Of a DNA stretch of 42,050 nt, positions 1-8,127 are shown piece by piece. Each line of letters begins with the position of its first letter. The first letter of the stretch is position 1. Source of the stretch: Flexivirga caeni. Lineage in GTDB: Bacteria > Actinomycetota > Actinomycetes > Actinomycetales > Dermatophilaceae. The notes beneath the pieces are model-generated. The model was not told the origin of the DNA. It did not search any database and was given only the letters and a program-made list of their open reading frames with translations. A program made the translations under genes and the position numbers. The DNA lies in assembly GCF_003724155.1 (NCBI RefSeq), contig NZ_RJJQ01000026.1, positions 1-42,050 on the forward strand. The letters are read 5' to 3'.

Positions 1-453
1 TACCCGGACCTCCTTGCCGTTCAGGGTGTTTCGCTGTACCTGCAGTTTACCTGAACGCATCCTGATAGCACAAGCGTTCTATAAGAAAAATTTTCGAATA
101 ATGTCGGTGAGATCAACACCGGCGCCGACCGTGCACCTGCCAATGGCTGCTGGCGCAACGTGGCAAGCAGGCGTAGATCGTGCTCATCCTTGGCGCGCGG
201 CTCGTACCCGCGGTGAAAGAGCTCTTGCTGCTCCAACGACAGGCACGGCACCGATCGAACGTCGAACCGCACAGGAAAGCAATCGGTCTCGACGACGTGG
301 CGCCAGCCGCGAGATACCGGATGCAGAGACCAGCACTTCAGCCCGCCCCGAGGGCCAGCCCTGCGCCGCCAGCAGTCCGCGAGTGACGCGCAGAGCACCG
401 AGCGACGCAGATCCACCTGCGTCACTCGGTGCGTGCGGCTGCGTCAGTCGACC
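1..453. other. Stretch without a supportable gene, downstream of ald
   Basis: No reading frame here has a convincing start, ribosome binding site or recognisable motif. Open frames exist on both strands but have the Arg/Ser/Pro-rich composition typical of antisense shadows in GC-rich DNA. Positions 60-105 are unusually AT-rich for this window. A weak inverted repeat GAACGC/GCGTTC lies at 53-58 and 74-79. The patch could be the eroded end of a mobile element or the end of a gene outside the window; neither can be shown. Confidence 0.5.
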
Positions 454-1569
454 TCAGCCCAACACACCCGCCGGGTCGGCATACGCCATGCCATGCGCTT
501 CGGCGACCGGCTCGCAGACGACCTGCCCGTCGTACGTGTTCAGACCACGCGCCAGCGCCGGGTCGTCGCGCAGCGCGTCGCGCCAGCCGCGGTTCGCGAG
601 GCGCACGGCATACGCCAGTGTCGCGTTGGTGAGCGCCCAGGTCGACGTGTTCGGCACGGAACCGGGCATGTTCGCGACGCAGTAGAACGTGCTGCCATGC
701 ACCTGGAAGGTGGGGTCGTCGTGCGTCGTGGGGTGCGTGTCCTCGAAACAGCCGCCCTGGTCGACCGCAATGTCGACGAGCACCGACCCGGACTTCATGT
801 TGGCGACCATCTCGTTGGTCACCAGCTTCGGAGCGCGCGCTCCGGGGATCAGCACCGAGCCGATCACCAGGTCGGCGCCCAGCACCTGCTCGCGGACGGC
901 GAGCGTCGAACTCGCAATCTGCCGCACCCGGTTGTCGTAGCGCCAGAACGTCATTCGCAGCTTTTCCAGGTCGGTGTCCAGGATCGTGACGTCGGCGCCC
1001 ATGCCGAGCGCGATGTTCGCGGCGTTCTGCCCGGTGACCCCGCCGCCGAGCACGACGACCTTGGCGCTGGCGACACCGCCGACGCCACCCATCAGCACCC
1101 CGCTGCCGCCCTGCGCCTTCATCAGCGCGTGGGCCCCGACCTGCGGTGCGAGACACCCGGCGACCTCGCTCATCGGATAGAGTAGCGGCAACATTCCGGA
1201 CGGCAATTGCACTGTCTCGTAAGCGATCCCGGTGACCTTGGTCTTCACCAGTTCACGCGTGAGCGCCTCATCGGCAGCCAGGTGCAGGTAGGTGAAGAGG
1301 GTCAGTCCCTCGCGCAGCCGGTGATATTCCTCGGCGACCGGCTCCTTGACCTTCATCACCAGGTCGGCCTCGCCCCAGACGTCGTCGGCGGCGTCGATGA
1401 TCGTGGCGCCTTCGGCGGCATACGCCTCGTCGGCGATCGAGCTGCCCTCGCCCGCGCCGCGCTGGATCAGCACCTGGTGGCCTGCGCGCACCAACTCGTG
1501 CACACCCACCGGCGTGATGCCGACCCGGTATTCGCCGGACTTGACCTCTGTCGGAACTCCGATCTTCAC
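454..1569 (-). CDS. ald: Alanine dehydrogenase
   Basis: NAD-dependent L-alanine dehydrogenase (alanine + NAD + water to pyruvate + ammonia), cytosolic, 371 residues, the usual family length. The N-terminus MKIGVPTEVK and the substrate residues known for the family are in place: Arg15, Lys75 (VMKVKEP) and His96 (YLHLAAD). A Rossmann motif VVVLGGGVTGQNAA follows near residue 170, and VDIAVDQGG carries the catalytic Asp region. The start is GTG at 1569 with GAAGGAG nine bases upstream. It is a single gene, 80 bp downstream of the ABC permease on the same strand, so it probably has its own promoter. The function call is secure; whether it works in catabolism or in ammonia assimilation cannot be told from sequence. 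Confidence 0.96.
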   Translation of the reverse strand: MKIGVPTEVKSGEYRVGITPVGVHELVRAGHQVLIQRGAGEGSSIADEAYAAEGATIIDAADDVWGEADLVMKVKEPVAEEYHRLREGLTLFTYLHLAADEALTRELVKTKVTGIAYETVQLPSGMLPLLYPMSEVAGCLAPQVGAHALMKAQGGSGVLMGGVGGVASAKVVVLGGGVTGQNAANIALGMGADVTILDTDLEKLRMTFWRYDNRVRQIASSTLAVREQVLGADLVIGSVLIPGARAPKLVTNEMVANMKSGSVLVDIAVDQGGCFEDTHPTTHDDPTFQVHGSTFYCVANMPGSVPNTSTWALTNATLAYAVRLANRGWRDALRDDPALARGLNTYDGQVVCEPVAEAHGMAYADPAGVLG

Positions 1570-1649
1570 TGCTGGCTCCTTCGATGCATCGACTGTCGGC
1601 CGGCGCGCGTGCGCCGTCCCGAATCGACGCTAGACCCCCGGCGACCCGC

Positions 1650-2441
1650 TCACGAGCTTTTCACCTCCGTGCGGCCGACCCGCCAGACACCAATCACTCC
1701 TGGCACGGCAACCCAGATCGCGAAGGCGACCAGCAGCTGGAGCATCCCGGTGCCGGTCATCTTGTCGTTGTAGAAGTTGCCGGTCGCCTGACTCAGGTCG
1801 ACCCACGCCTCGGCCGATTTCAAGCCGGGAACCGTCGAGAAGACGGCGCTCCACACGTTCGGCAGCACGTAGAACACGACGACGGCGGCTGGAGTGACGA
1901 GCAACGCCATACCGAACGCCGTGCCCTCCATGAGTCCGATCAGCATCACCAGCGTGATGCCGCCGAATCCGGAGAGGCCGAACGACCAGCTGCCGTTGCC
2001 TGCGCGCAGCGTCGCTCCGAGCACATTGCCGACCGCGCAGGCGGCGAACATGACTGCCGTTGCAGCGATCCCAAGAGCAAGCACGGCAACACACTTCGCG
2101 AGCAGCACCCGGCGACGGCGCGGCACGAGCGTGAAGGTGACCAGACCGGTGCGCTGGCTCCACTCGCTGGTCACCGAAAGTATGCCGAGCGCGGGCAGCA
2201 GCAGCTTTTCCGGTGTCGAGGAGAAGTCGACCAGCTTGTTGAACGTCAGCTCCTTCGGCGCGAGCGCCACGACCAACACGCCGATCACGATGGGCGTGAT
2301 CGCCGCGATGGCGATCAGCAGCCAGCGACTTGCCCGGGTGTCGTAGGTCTTCCGCAGTTCGGTGCGCACGAGGCGATCGAACGGTATGGCGAGATCGCGC
2401 TCGTCCGTCATCGGTGCCGGCACCGCCGCAACCGCACTCAT
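1650..2441 (-). CDS. ABC-2 type transporter permease
   Basis: Membrane subunit of an ABC exporter, 263 residues. After a soluble N-terminus of about 40 residues there are roughly six hydrophobic segments (for example WLLIAIAAITPIVIGVLVVAL and the AVLALGIAATAVMFAACAVG region), an arrangement typical of ABC-2 permeases working with a separate ATPase. The ATG at 2441 overlaps the ATPase stop (TGATG); a GTG at 2444 is equally possible, and both are served by GAGG upstream. It is the last gene of the minus-strand unit kinase-regulator-ATPase-permease, so it is probably an export or stress-response system controlled by that two-component pair. The substrate is unknown. Confidence 0.85.
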   Translation of the reverse strand: MSAVAAVPAPMTDERDLAIPFDRLVRTELRKTYDTRASRWLLIAIAAITPIVIGVLVVALAPKELTFNKLVDFSSTPEKLLLPALGILSVTSEWSQRTGLVTFTLVPRRRRVLLAKCVAVLALGIAATAVMFAACAVGNVLGATLRAGNGSWSFGLSGFGGITLVMLIGLMEGTAFGMALLVTPAAVVVFYVLPNVWSAVFSTVPGLKSAEAWVDLSQATGNFYNDKMTGTGMLQLLVAFAIWVAVPGVIGVWRVGRTEVKSS

Positions 2442-3190
2442 CACGCCACATCCTCTCGGCCGTGGTCGGCGGTCAGCGTCAGGAAGAGGTCCTCCAGGTC
2501 GCCACCGGCCGCGTCGAGCAGGCTGCGCTTGCTGCCTGCGGCAATCACCCGCCCGCCGCCGATGAAGACCAGGTCGTCCGCCACCGCTTCAATCTCCGCG
2601 AGCAGGTGCGACGACAGCAACACCGCACCGCCGCGGTCCGCGAACTCCCGCAACAGCCCTCGCATCCAATGGATCCCAGCCGGGTCGAGGCCATTGGCCG
2701 GCTCGTCCAGGATGAGGACCTCGGGGTCTCCCAGCAGCGCGCTCGCAATGCCGAGCCGTTGCCGCATGCCCAGCGAGTAGGTGCCGGCCCGGCGGTCAGC
2801 TTCAGCCGGGGTGAGACCGACCCGGTGCAGCATCTCCTGCACCCGGTCGAGCGGTAGTCCCATGACCATGGCGTTCAGCCGCAGCACCTCGCGCCCGGTC
2901 CGGCCGGCGTGCTGCGCCGACGCGTCCAGCAGGACGCCTACCCGGCGGCCTGGGTTGGGCAGGTCGCCATACAGCCCGCCGAGCACCCGGGCGGCGCCGG
3001 CCGTGGGCGTGGTGAGGCCGACCAGCATCCGCAGCGTGGTCGACTTTCCCGCCCCGTTCGGGCCGAGAAACCCGGTCACCGACCCGTGCTGCACGGAGAA
3101 CGACACGTCGTCCAGCGCGCGGTGTGGTCCATAGCTCTTGCTCAGACCGGCCACCTCGATGGCAGCCGGGCTCGATGATCGATCGTTCAT
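2441..3190 (-). CDS. ABC transporter ATP-binding protein
   Basis: ATPase subunit of the exporter, 249 residues. Visible motifs in order: Walker A GPNGAGKST, signature SLGMRQRLGIASAL, Walker B VLILDEPANGLDP, and H-loop LLSSHLL. The C-terminal LEDLFLTLT is usual in drug or lantibiotic exporter ATPases. The start MNDRSSS at 3190 is preceded by GGGAG seven bases upstream; a 27-residue upstream extension of the frame lacks such a site and crosses the palindrome at 3212-3224, so it was not used. It is translationally coupled to the permease. The family (ABC-2 exporters, often beside NarL-type two-component systems) suggests antibiotic or lipid export, but no substrate can be named. Confidence 0.93.
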   Translation of the reverse strand: MNDRSSSPAAIEVAGLSKSYGPHRALDDVSFSVQHGSVTGFLGPNGAGKSTTLRMLVGLTTPTAGAARVLGGLYGDLPNPGRRVGVLLDASAQHAGRTGREVLRLNAMVMGLPLDRVQEMLHRVGLTPAEADRRAGTYSLGMRQRLGIASALLGDPEVLILDEPANGLDPAGIHWMRGLLREFADRGGAVLLSSHLLAEIEAVADDLVFIGGGRVIAAGSKRSLLDAAGGDLEDLFLTLTADHGREDVA

Positions 3191-3211
3191 TGATTGCTCC
3201 CGTCCGATGAA

Positions 3212-3224
3212 CCAACAGTGTTGG
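3212..3224. promoter_or_regulatory. Palindromic operator candidate ahead of the ABC exporter genes
   Basis: CCAACAGTGTTGG is a perfect 6-1-6 inverted repeat 21 bp upstream of the ATPase start, inside the 152-bp gap that separates the response regulator gene from the transporter genes. It is placed where a regulator, most simply the adjacent LuxR-type protein, could act. Binding is an inference; only the symmetry and the position are seen. Confidence 0.45.
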
Positions 3225-3342
3225 AAACTGACGAGATACAGCCTCTTTGGGATCGGCCCCCGGATCGTCACCCCGCACGCCGATCTTTCGGCTACGCGTT
3301 CGGGCCGACGTCGTACGCCGGATGTTGAGCAACCCGGGCGGA

Positions 3343-3999
3343 TTACGGCACGACCAGACCGGACTGGTAGGCGAAGACGACCAGCTGGGCACGGTCACGA
3401 GCGTGCAGCTTCATCTTCGCCCGGCCGACGTGCGTGCGCGCGGTCGCCGGACTCACCACGAGCTCCGCGGCGATCTCGTCATTCGTCATCCCCAGAGCCA
3501 CCAGCGCCACGACCTCGCGCTCGCGTCCGGTGAGTCGCTCGAGTCCGGACGGGACGACGGAGGGTCGCTGCGGATGTGCCACGAACTCGGCGATCAGCCG
3601 GCGAGTCACACTCGGCGACAGCAGCGCTTCTCCCGACGCGAGCTCGCGCACTGCGCGCACGAGGTCGGCCGGCTGCGTGTGCTTCACGAGGAAGCCGCCC
3701 GCTCCTGCGCGCAGCGCGTCGAACACATACTCGTCGAGCTCGAACGTCGTCAGGATGAGCACGCGGACGTCCACGAGCCCCGGGTCTCCGGCTATCCGGC
3801 GGGTCGCCTCGAGCCCGTCCATCCAGGGCATCCGGATGTCCATGAGCACGACGTCCGGCCGCACCCGTGCGATCAGCTCCAACGCCGCCGCACCATCGTC
3901 CGCCTGGCCGACGACGGCGATGTCCTCCTCCGCATCCAGAATCATTGCGAAACCCGCCCGCACCAGAGGCTGGTCGTCGGCGAGCACCACGCGGATCAT
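3343..3999 (-). CDS. NarL/LuxR-family response regulator
   Basis: DNA-binding response regulator, 218 residues. The receiver domain (1-120) has the acidic pair at D8/D9, phospho-acceptor Asp54 in VLMDIRMPW and Lys in FLVKHT. The C-terminal LuxR-type helix-turn-helix reads LTGREREVVALVALGMTNDEIAAELVVS in two contiguous parts, followed by THVGRAKMKL. The ATG at 3999 overlaps the kinase stop by four bases (ATGA), so the two are translationally coupled. An in-frame ATG at 4014 is an alternative. Together with the kinase it should control the downstream ABC exporter. Confidence 0.94.
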   Translation of the reverse strand: MIRVVLADDQPLVRAGFAMILDAEEDIAVVGQADDGAAALELIARVRPDVVLMDIRMPWMDGLEATRRIAGDPGLVDVRVLILTTFELDEYVFDALRAGAGGFLVKHTQPADLVRAVRELASGEALLSPSVTRRLIAEFVAHPQRPSVVPSGLERLTGREREVVALVALGMTNDEIAAELVVSPATARTHVGRAKMKLHARDRAQLVVFAYQSGLVVP

Positions 4000-5150
4000 C
4001 CGCCGCGCCTCCATCGCGCGCTCACGGCGAATCCGCCATCCGGAGTGGCGCCCGCGAGGAACGAGCCGCCCGTGGTCGTGACGCGTTCTCGCATTCCGCG
4101 GATGCCGGCGCCGGTCCCCTTTGCCGCGCCGGTGCGGGCCGGACCGGCATCCACGATCCGGACGTCGATCTCGGAGTCCGGCCGCGCGGTCACCGACACG
4201 GCCGCCGCGCCGGACGCCGAATGACGCATGACGTTGGTGAGCGACTCCTGCACCACCCGGTAGGCGGCGGTGCTGACCGACGACGGGACCTGTTGCGATG
4301 GAGCGTTCATCGTCAAGTCGACTCTGAGCCCGGATTGGGTTGTGCTGTCTACCAACCGGGCGATGTCCCACAGACCGGGCGTCGGCAGCAGGTCTGCGGC
4401 CCGACCGTCCTCGCGCAGCACGGCGAGGATGACCGACAGTTCCTCCAGCACCTCACCGCTGGCCCGCTGGATCACGGCCAGTGCCTCACCCGCCACCTCC
4501 GGTCGCACGCTCAGCAGATGGATCGCGGCGCCCGCTTGGACGTTGATCGTCGCCATGGCATGCGCGACTCCGTCGTGCAGATCCCGCGCGATGCACAATC
4601 GGTCCTCGGCGAGGCGACGAGCGAGCTCCTGCTCTCGGGTGCGCAGGATCGCGGCGTTGCGCTCGCGACGCTCGGCGATGTAGCCGCGCTGGGTCCGGAT
4701 CAGCTCGCCGAGCGCGATGCCCGCAACACCCCAGCCGATGTAGAGGACCGACTCGAGGAGGCCACCATGTCCGGCGCCGATCGCGGTGACGGACAGGGCC
4801 GTCATCATCCCGGCGATGCCCACCACCGAAGTGCGCCGGTCAGTGCGCAGGGCCAGCACCACCAGCACCACCCACCCGGTGATCCAGACGGGGCTGTTGG
4901 GATAGTCACGAGCAACGAAGACGCACAGGACTGCCGTCACGGCAATCGTCGCCAGACGTGGCCAACGACGGCATACGCCTGTGCTGATGCCCGCGATCAC
5001 CAGCAATACCAACGCAGTTCCATCGAGCGGGCGCTGTCGACCGTCGGCCGGAATATGGGCTGACAACGCAAGCACCACGACGGTTGCCGCGCCGCACAGG
5101 ACTGCGTCGGTCGTCCAGTGAGGGTTCCGCAGGGCAGCCGGCAACGTCAT
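3996..5150 (-). CDS. Sensor histidine kinase (HisKA_3 type)
   Basis: Membrane sensor kinase, 384 residues. About five hydrophobic segments span residues 15-150. The dimerisation/phospho-acceptor helix carries ARDLHDGVAHAM with His192. The ATPase domain shows an N-box (VVQESLTNVMRHS) and a G-box (GAGIRGMRERV). It has no large extracellular domain, so it probably senses within or near the membrane, as in many NarL-type systems paired with ABC exporters. The start at 5150 lacks a strong ribosome binding site. It is the first gene of a minus-strand unit and is divergent from dps across a 232-bp gap. Confidence 0.92.
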   Translation of the reverse strand: MTLPAALRNPHWTTDAVLCGAATVVVLALSAHIPADGRQRPLDGTALVLLVIAGISTGVCRRWPRLATIAVTAVLCVFVARDYPNSPVWITGWVVLVVLALRTDRRTSVVGIAGMMTALSVTAIGAGHGGLLESVLYIGWGVAGIALGELIRTQRGYIAERRERNAAILRTREQELARRLAEDRLCIARDLHDGVAHAMATINVQAGAAIHLLSVRPEVAGEALAVIQRASGEVLEELSVILAVLREDGRAADLLPTPGLWDIARLVDSTTQSGLRVDLTMNAPSQQVPSSVSTAAYRVVQESLTNVMRHSASGAAAVSVTARPDSEIDVRIVDAGPARTGAAKGTGAGIRGMRERVTTTGGSFLAGATPDGGFAVSARWRRGG

Positions 5151-5382
5151 ACTTCAATCGTCCGCGCCGCGTGAACCCGCGTCATCAGCGTGACGACGAC
5201 ATTCCGGCTACGCCGTACGACGTATGTCGAGGTGCGTTGCGTATGCCGCAGCTGCTCGCGCCGCACACAAACCGCGACGCAGGACAGGCTGCGCTTGGTT
5301 GGGACAGCCTTCACTTCCTTGCGAGCACCCCTCAGATCGACGATTCTGGACTGCATCCAGTTACGGCGAAAGGTAGCGAGCA

Positions 5383-5862
5383 ATGGCAACAACCAAGTCC
5401 TCCACGGCGACGACGTCCGAATTGGCCTCCGGTGCCTCGCAATTCCTCACCCCCGTGGTGATCGACCTCGAGGCGCTCGTCGTCAACGGCAAGCAGGCAC
5501 ACTGGCACACCCGGGGCGGCAGCTTCATCGGCGTCCACGAGTTGCTCGATGACGTCGTCGCGCACGCCCAGGAGTATGCCGACACGGCCGCCGAGCGCGT
5601 CGTGGCCCTCGGACTCCCGCTGGACTCACGGCTGCAGACCGTCGCGGAGAAGACCACCCTCCCGGCACTCAGCGAGGGCTTCCAGCAGTGGCCGGACACG
5701 GTCGCCGAGGTCGTCGCGCAGCTCGACGCCGCCCTGGTCACCGTCCGGACGGCGATCAAGGGTCTCGACGAGGTCGACCTGTCCAGCCAGGACGTCGCGA
5801 TCGAGATCGAGCGCGGCCTGACCAAGGACCGCTGGCTGCTCGAAGCACACATCGCCGGCTGA
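5383..5862 (+). CDS. dps: Dps family ferritin-like protein
   Basis: DNA-protecting, iron-storing ferritin-like subunit of the 12-mer family, 159 residues. The intersubunit ferroxidase residues line up with the Dps pattern: His40 in KQAHWH, His52 and Asp56 in VHELLDD, Asp67 and Glu71 in DTAAER. The N-terminus (MATTKSSTATTSELASG) is a short Ser/Thr-rich tail with one Lys, so DNA binding through an N-terminal tail would be weak. The start is ATG at 5383 with GAAAGG upstream. It is monocistronic and ends in a strong hairpin. The neighbouring IdeR-box gene at 5973 makes iron and oxidative stress the likely setting. Confidence 0.93.
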   Translation: MATTKSSTATTSELASGASQFLTPVVIDLEALVVNGKQAHWHTRGGSFIGVHELLDDVVAHAQEYADTAAERVVALGLPLDSRLQTVAEKTTLPALSEGFQQWPDTVAEVVAQLDAALVTVRTAIKGLDEVDLSSQDVAIEIERGLTKDRWLLEAHIAG

Positions 5863-5873
5863 GGGCGGACCCA

Positions 5874-5910
5874 CGAAGGGGCGGCCGGCCAGTGGCCGGC
5901 CGCCCCTTCG
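5874..5910 (+). terminator. Hairpin terminator after dps
   Basis: A perfect 17-bp stem, CGAAGGGGCGGCCGGCC at 5874-5890 pairing with 5894-5910, with a three-base AGT loop. It begins 11 bp after the dps stop. There is no U-tract directly behind it, as is common for actinobacterial terminators. Confidence 0.85.
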
Positions 5911-5938
5911 CCTACGTGCACACACCGACCCCCGATTT

Positions 5939-5957
5939 TTAGGTAAGGCTTGGCTTA
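5939..5957 (+). promoter_or_regulatory. IdeR/DtxR iron box
   Basis: TTAGGTAAGGCTTGGCTTA matches the actinobacterial iron-box consensus (TTAGGTTAGGCTAACCTAA) at most positions. It sits immediately upstream of a -10-like TACAGT (5960-5965), which is seven bases from the ATG at 5973, so a bound repressor would cover the promoter of a leaderless transcript. Iron repression of the SIP-domain gene is the natural reading. Confidence 0.8.
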
Positions 5958-5972
5958 GTTACAGTCAGGGGT

Positions 5973-6404
5973 ATGACGCGTCATCGCCGAGGTCCCTCGA
6001 CCCACGTGCTCGTCGCCGGCACCGAGCACGACCTGCGCGTGCTGCGCACCCTGGTCGCCGCGCTGCCTGCGGACGCATTCGGCCAGATCCTGCTGGAGAC
6101 TCCGCTCGCGGCCGGCATGCCGGCACTCGTCGCACCCGAACGCGTCAGCGTGCAGTGGCTGCCCCGGCCCGAGGGTGCGATCGCGGGGGCACGGCTGGCC
6201 GAGAGCCTGGCCGGCTGGGCCCGCGAGTGGCTGGTGGACGGCGACCGCGATCTGCTCGACTGCCACCACCTCTTCATCGGTGCCGCGGGCTTGCGCCCGG
6301 TGCAGATCGTCCGGGAGGTGCTCTTCGTGGACACCTGCCCGCACGTCGAGTCGCTCGGCGACATCGCGGTCACCCTGCCTGCACCGGGAGCGCTGCCCGG
6401 CTGA
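5973..6404 (+). CDS. SIP domain-containing protein (siderophore-interacting, small form)
   Basis: Small cytosolic protein of 143 residues resembling the C-terminal half of FAD-type siderophore-interacting reductases. It has a VLVAGTEHDLRVLRTLVAALP opening (given here only as its first strand and helix), an ETPLAAGMPAL segment and a C-terminal VQIVREVLFVD. No FAD-binding N-terminal domain is present, so it matches the stand-alone SIP type. It starts at an ATG with no ribosome binding site, seven bases after TACAGT, which indicates a leaderless mRNA. The iron box directly upstream supports a role in iron acquisition. The family call rests on the fold-like pattern and the operator, hence moderate confidence. 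Confidence 0.7.
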   Translation: MTRHRRGPSTHVLVAGTEHDLRVLRTLVAALPADAFGQILLETPLAAGMPALVAPERVSVQWLPRPEGAIAGARLAESLAGWAREWLVDGDRDLLDCHHLFIGAAGLRPVQIVREVLFVDTCPHVESLGDIAVTLPAPGALPG

Positions 6405-6406
6405 GC

Positions 6407-7891
6407 TCAGGACACCGTGATCGCCGCGTCATCGATCACGAAACTGGTCTGCTTGCTGGAGTTCTCCGACCCGGTGAACTTCAGCGTGACCGGCTGCCCG
6501 GCATACGCCGACAGGTCGAACGTGTGCTGCCCGTATCCGGTGTTCGCGTTGAGGTTGGAGTAGGTGTAGAGGTTTCGCAGCACGTTGCCGGAGCTGTCCA
6601 GCAACTGCACCTTCAGTGTGTCGTTCTTCGCGGTGGTGGTTGTCTCGGCGGTGTCGATGTGCAGCCAGAACGTCAGCGATGCGCTGCATCCCGACGGCAG
6701 CGTGACCGTCTGGGCGAGGGTGTCCGTATGCGTCCTGCCGTAGCCGTCGAGCCAGGCATCCCACGAGCCGGTATGTGCGGGCTCGCGGCTGCCGTCATAC
6801 AGGATCTTGGACGACGACACGGTCCACGGCGACGCGGTGCCGCTCTCGAAACCGCCGTTCCCGAGCAGCTGCCCGCTGCATGAGGTGCCGCCTCCGCCAC
6901 CCCCGCCGGACGATCCGCCGAAGTCGTTGTCGAAGGCCTGCTCGACGCCGTTGATGACGCCGGTGTCGCTGACGATCAGGCCGAGTTCGCGGTTGTCGTT
7001 GAGGGAGTTGTTGGAGAAGTTCTCCGAGCCGAGGAAGACCCGCTGGTTCGCCGTGCCGTCGTCGACGACGATCGCCTTGGCGTGGATGTAGTAACCGGTG
7101 GAGCTGGTGTAGGTCTTCACCTGACCGCCCGCCGCGGTCACCTCGTTCAGCTCGGTGGTGTTCGCGTTGTCCTCGTTCTCGGCGACGACACGCACGGCGA
7201 CGCCGCGCTGGGCAGCCGCGACCACGGCGTTGACCAGGGTCGGGTCCTCGAACTCTTCCTGCTCGATGTCGAGGGACGTCTTCGCGCTGTTGATGAGCGC
7301 GAGCAGCTGCGACTGGGAGTCGGTGGGCGACCACACCAGGTCGGCGCCGTCGGAGGGGGTGATCGAGTGCTTGGCGTAGTCGGCGTTGAAGACCGACTCG
7401 ATGGCCGACACGTCCGCCTGGTTCGTGTCGAAGACCCCGAAGTCGCGCGACGTCGCGTAGTAGGTGGTGTCGAAGTTGCCGGTGCTGATGTAGGACTCCC
7501 GGTCGTCGACGGTGATCGTCTTCTGGTGCGTGTAGGTGAACGCGGAGGACGAATACGTAACGCCGGCTCCCGCGTTCTGCAGGGCCGTGTATGCCGGGCC
7601 GTCGATCGACGAGTGCTGTGCGTCGAAGATGACCCGCACCTTCACGCCGGCCTTCTCCTTGGCCACCAGGTCGTTGACGAGGGTGGTGTCGCGCAGCTCG
7701 TAGATCGTGATGTCGATCGACGTGGTCGCGGAGTTGACGAAGTTGTAGATGGCGCTCTCGCCCTGGTCGGGCAAGGTGACCAGCGAATAGTCGCTTGCGG
7801 CATGCGCCGTCGCGGCGAACGGGACGAAACTTGCCGCCGCGACGGTGGTCGCAACGGCGACGGATCGGACGAGCCATGGGATGGCTTTCAC
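6407..7891 (-). CDS. Secreted phospholipase D-like protein with C-terminal jelly-roll-like domain
   Basis: Exported two-HKD PLD superfamily protein, 494 residues. A signal peptide ends near AATAHA-A (residue 31). The two catalytic motifs are HQKTITVD (His122, Lys124, Asp129) and HAKAIVVD (His270, Lys272, Asp277), each followed by the usual Ser/Asn-rich GNF or SENF. After a Gly-rich linker (about 325-338) comes a 155-residue domain opening NGGFESG and ending [10 protein letters not shown], the pattern of carbohydrate-binding-like beta-sandwich tails of secreted actinobacterial hydrolases. The GTG at 7891 has AGGAGG upstream; an in-frame start 55 codons earlier lacks support. The substrate (phospholipid or nucleic acid) cannot be told. 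It is paralogous to the gene at 8128-9429. Confidence 0.88.
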   Translation of the reverse strand: MKAIPWLVRSVAVATTVAAASFVPFAATAHAASDYSLVTLPDQGESAIYNFVNSATTSIDITIYELRDTTLVNDLVAKEKAGVKVRVIFDAQHSSIDGPAYTALQNAGAGVTYSSSAFTYTHQKTITVDDRESYISTGNFDTTYYATSRDFGVFDTNQADVSAIESVFNADYAKHSITPSDGADLVWSPTDSQSQLLALINSAKTSLDIEQEEFEDPTLVNAVVAAAQRGVAVRVVAENEDNANTTELNEVTAAGGQVKTYTSSTGYYIHAKAIVVDDGTANQRVFLGSENFSNNSLNDNRELGLIVSDTGVINGVEQAFDNDFGGSSGGGGGGGTSCSGQLLGNGGFESGTASPWTVSSSKILYDGSREPAHTGSWDAWLDGYGRTHTDTLAQTVTLPSGCSASLTFWLHIDTAETTTTAKNDTLKVQLLDSSGNVLRNLYTYSNLNANTGYGQHTFDLSAYAGQPVTLKFTGSENSSKQTSFVIDDAAITVS

Positions 7892-8027
7892 GGACTGCCT
7901 CCTGGAAGGTGGGAAGGAAGCGAAACCGTCCGGCCCAGAGGGTGATCGGGCTGGCCGGATCGGCTCTCGCGCATCGCATCGTATGAGCGATCCGGCCGGC
8001 AAAACCGGCTGCTGAGCGAACGCGAAC

Positions 8028-8056
8028 TGAACACAGACCTGCTCTTTGCCGTTCAA
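8028..8056 (-). promoter_or_regulatory. Promoter candidate of the first PLD-like gene
   Basis: Read on the minus strand: TTGAAC, a 17-base spacer, then TGTTCA. The same arrangement, with the core GGCAAAGAG shared in the spacer, lies upstream of the paralog at 9572-9600. The conservation between paralogs supports a shared, functional promoter. Confidence 0.5.
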
Positions 8057-8096
8057 TCAGCTTGTGCTCGTGGGTCTTTCAGCTTCCTTCCCGCCT

Positions 8097-8127
8097 CCAC
8101 GTGACGCGTCGCCGACGCGTCACGTGG
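8097..8127 (-). terminator. Hairpin terminator after the second PLD-like gene
   Basis: A perfect 14-bp inverted repeat (CCACGTGACGCGTC at 8097-8110 pairing with 8114-8127, loop GCC) abuts the stop codon of the minus-strand gene ending at 8128. It separates the two PLD-like genes into distinct transcripts. Confidence 0.8.

Noticed and set aside
21-425. Open frame of 134 codons on the minus strand after ald
   Set aside because: No ribosome binding site, no recognisable motif, and a composition like the opposite-frame shadows.
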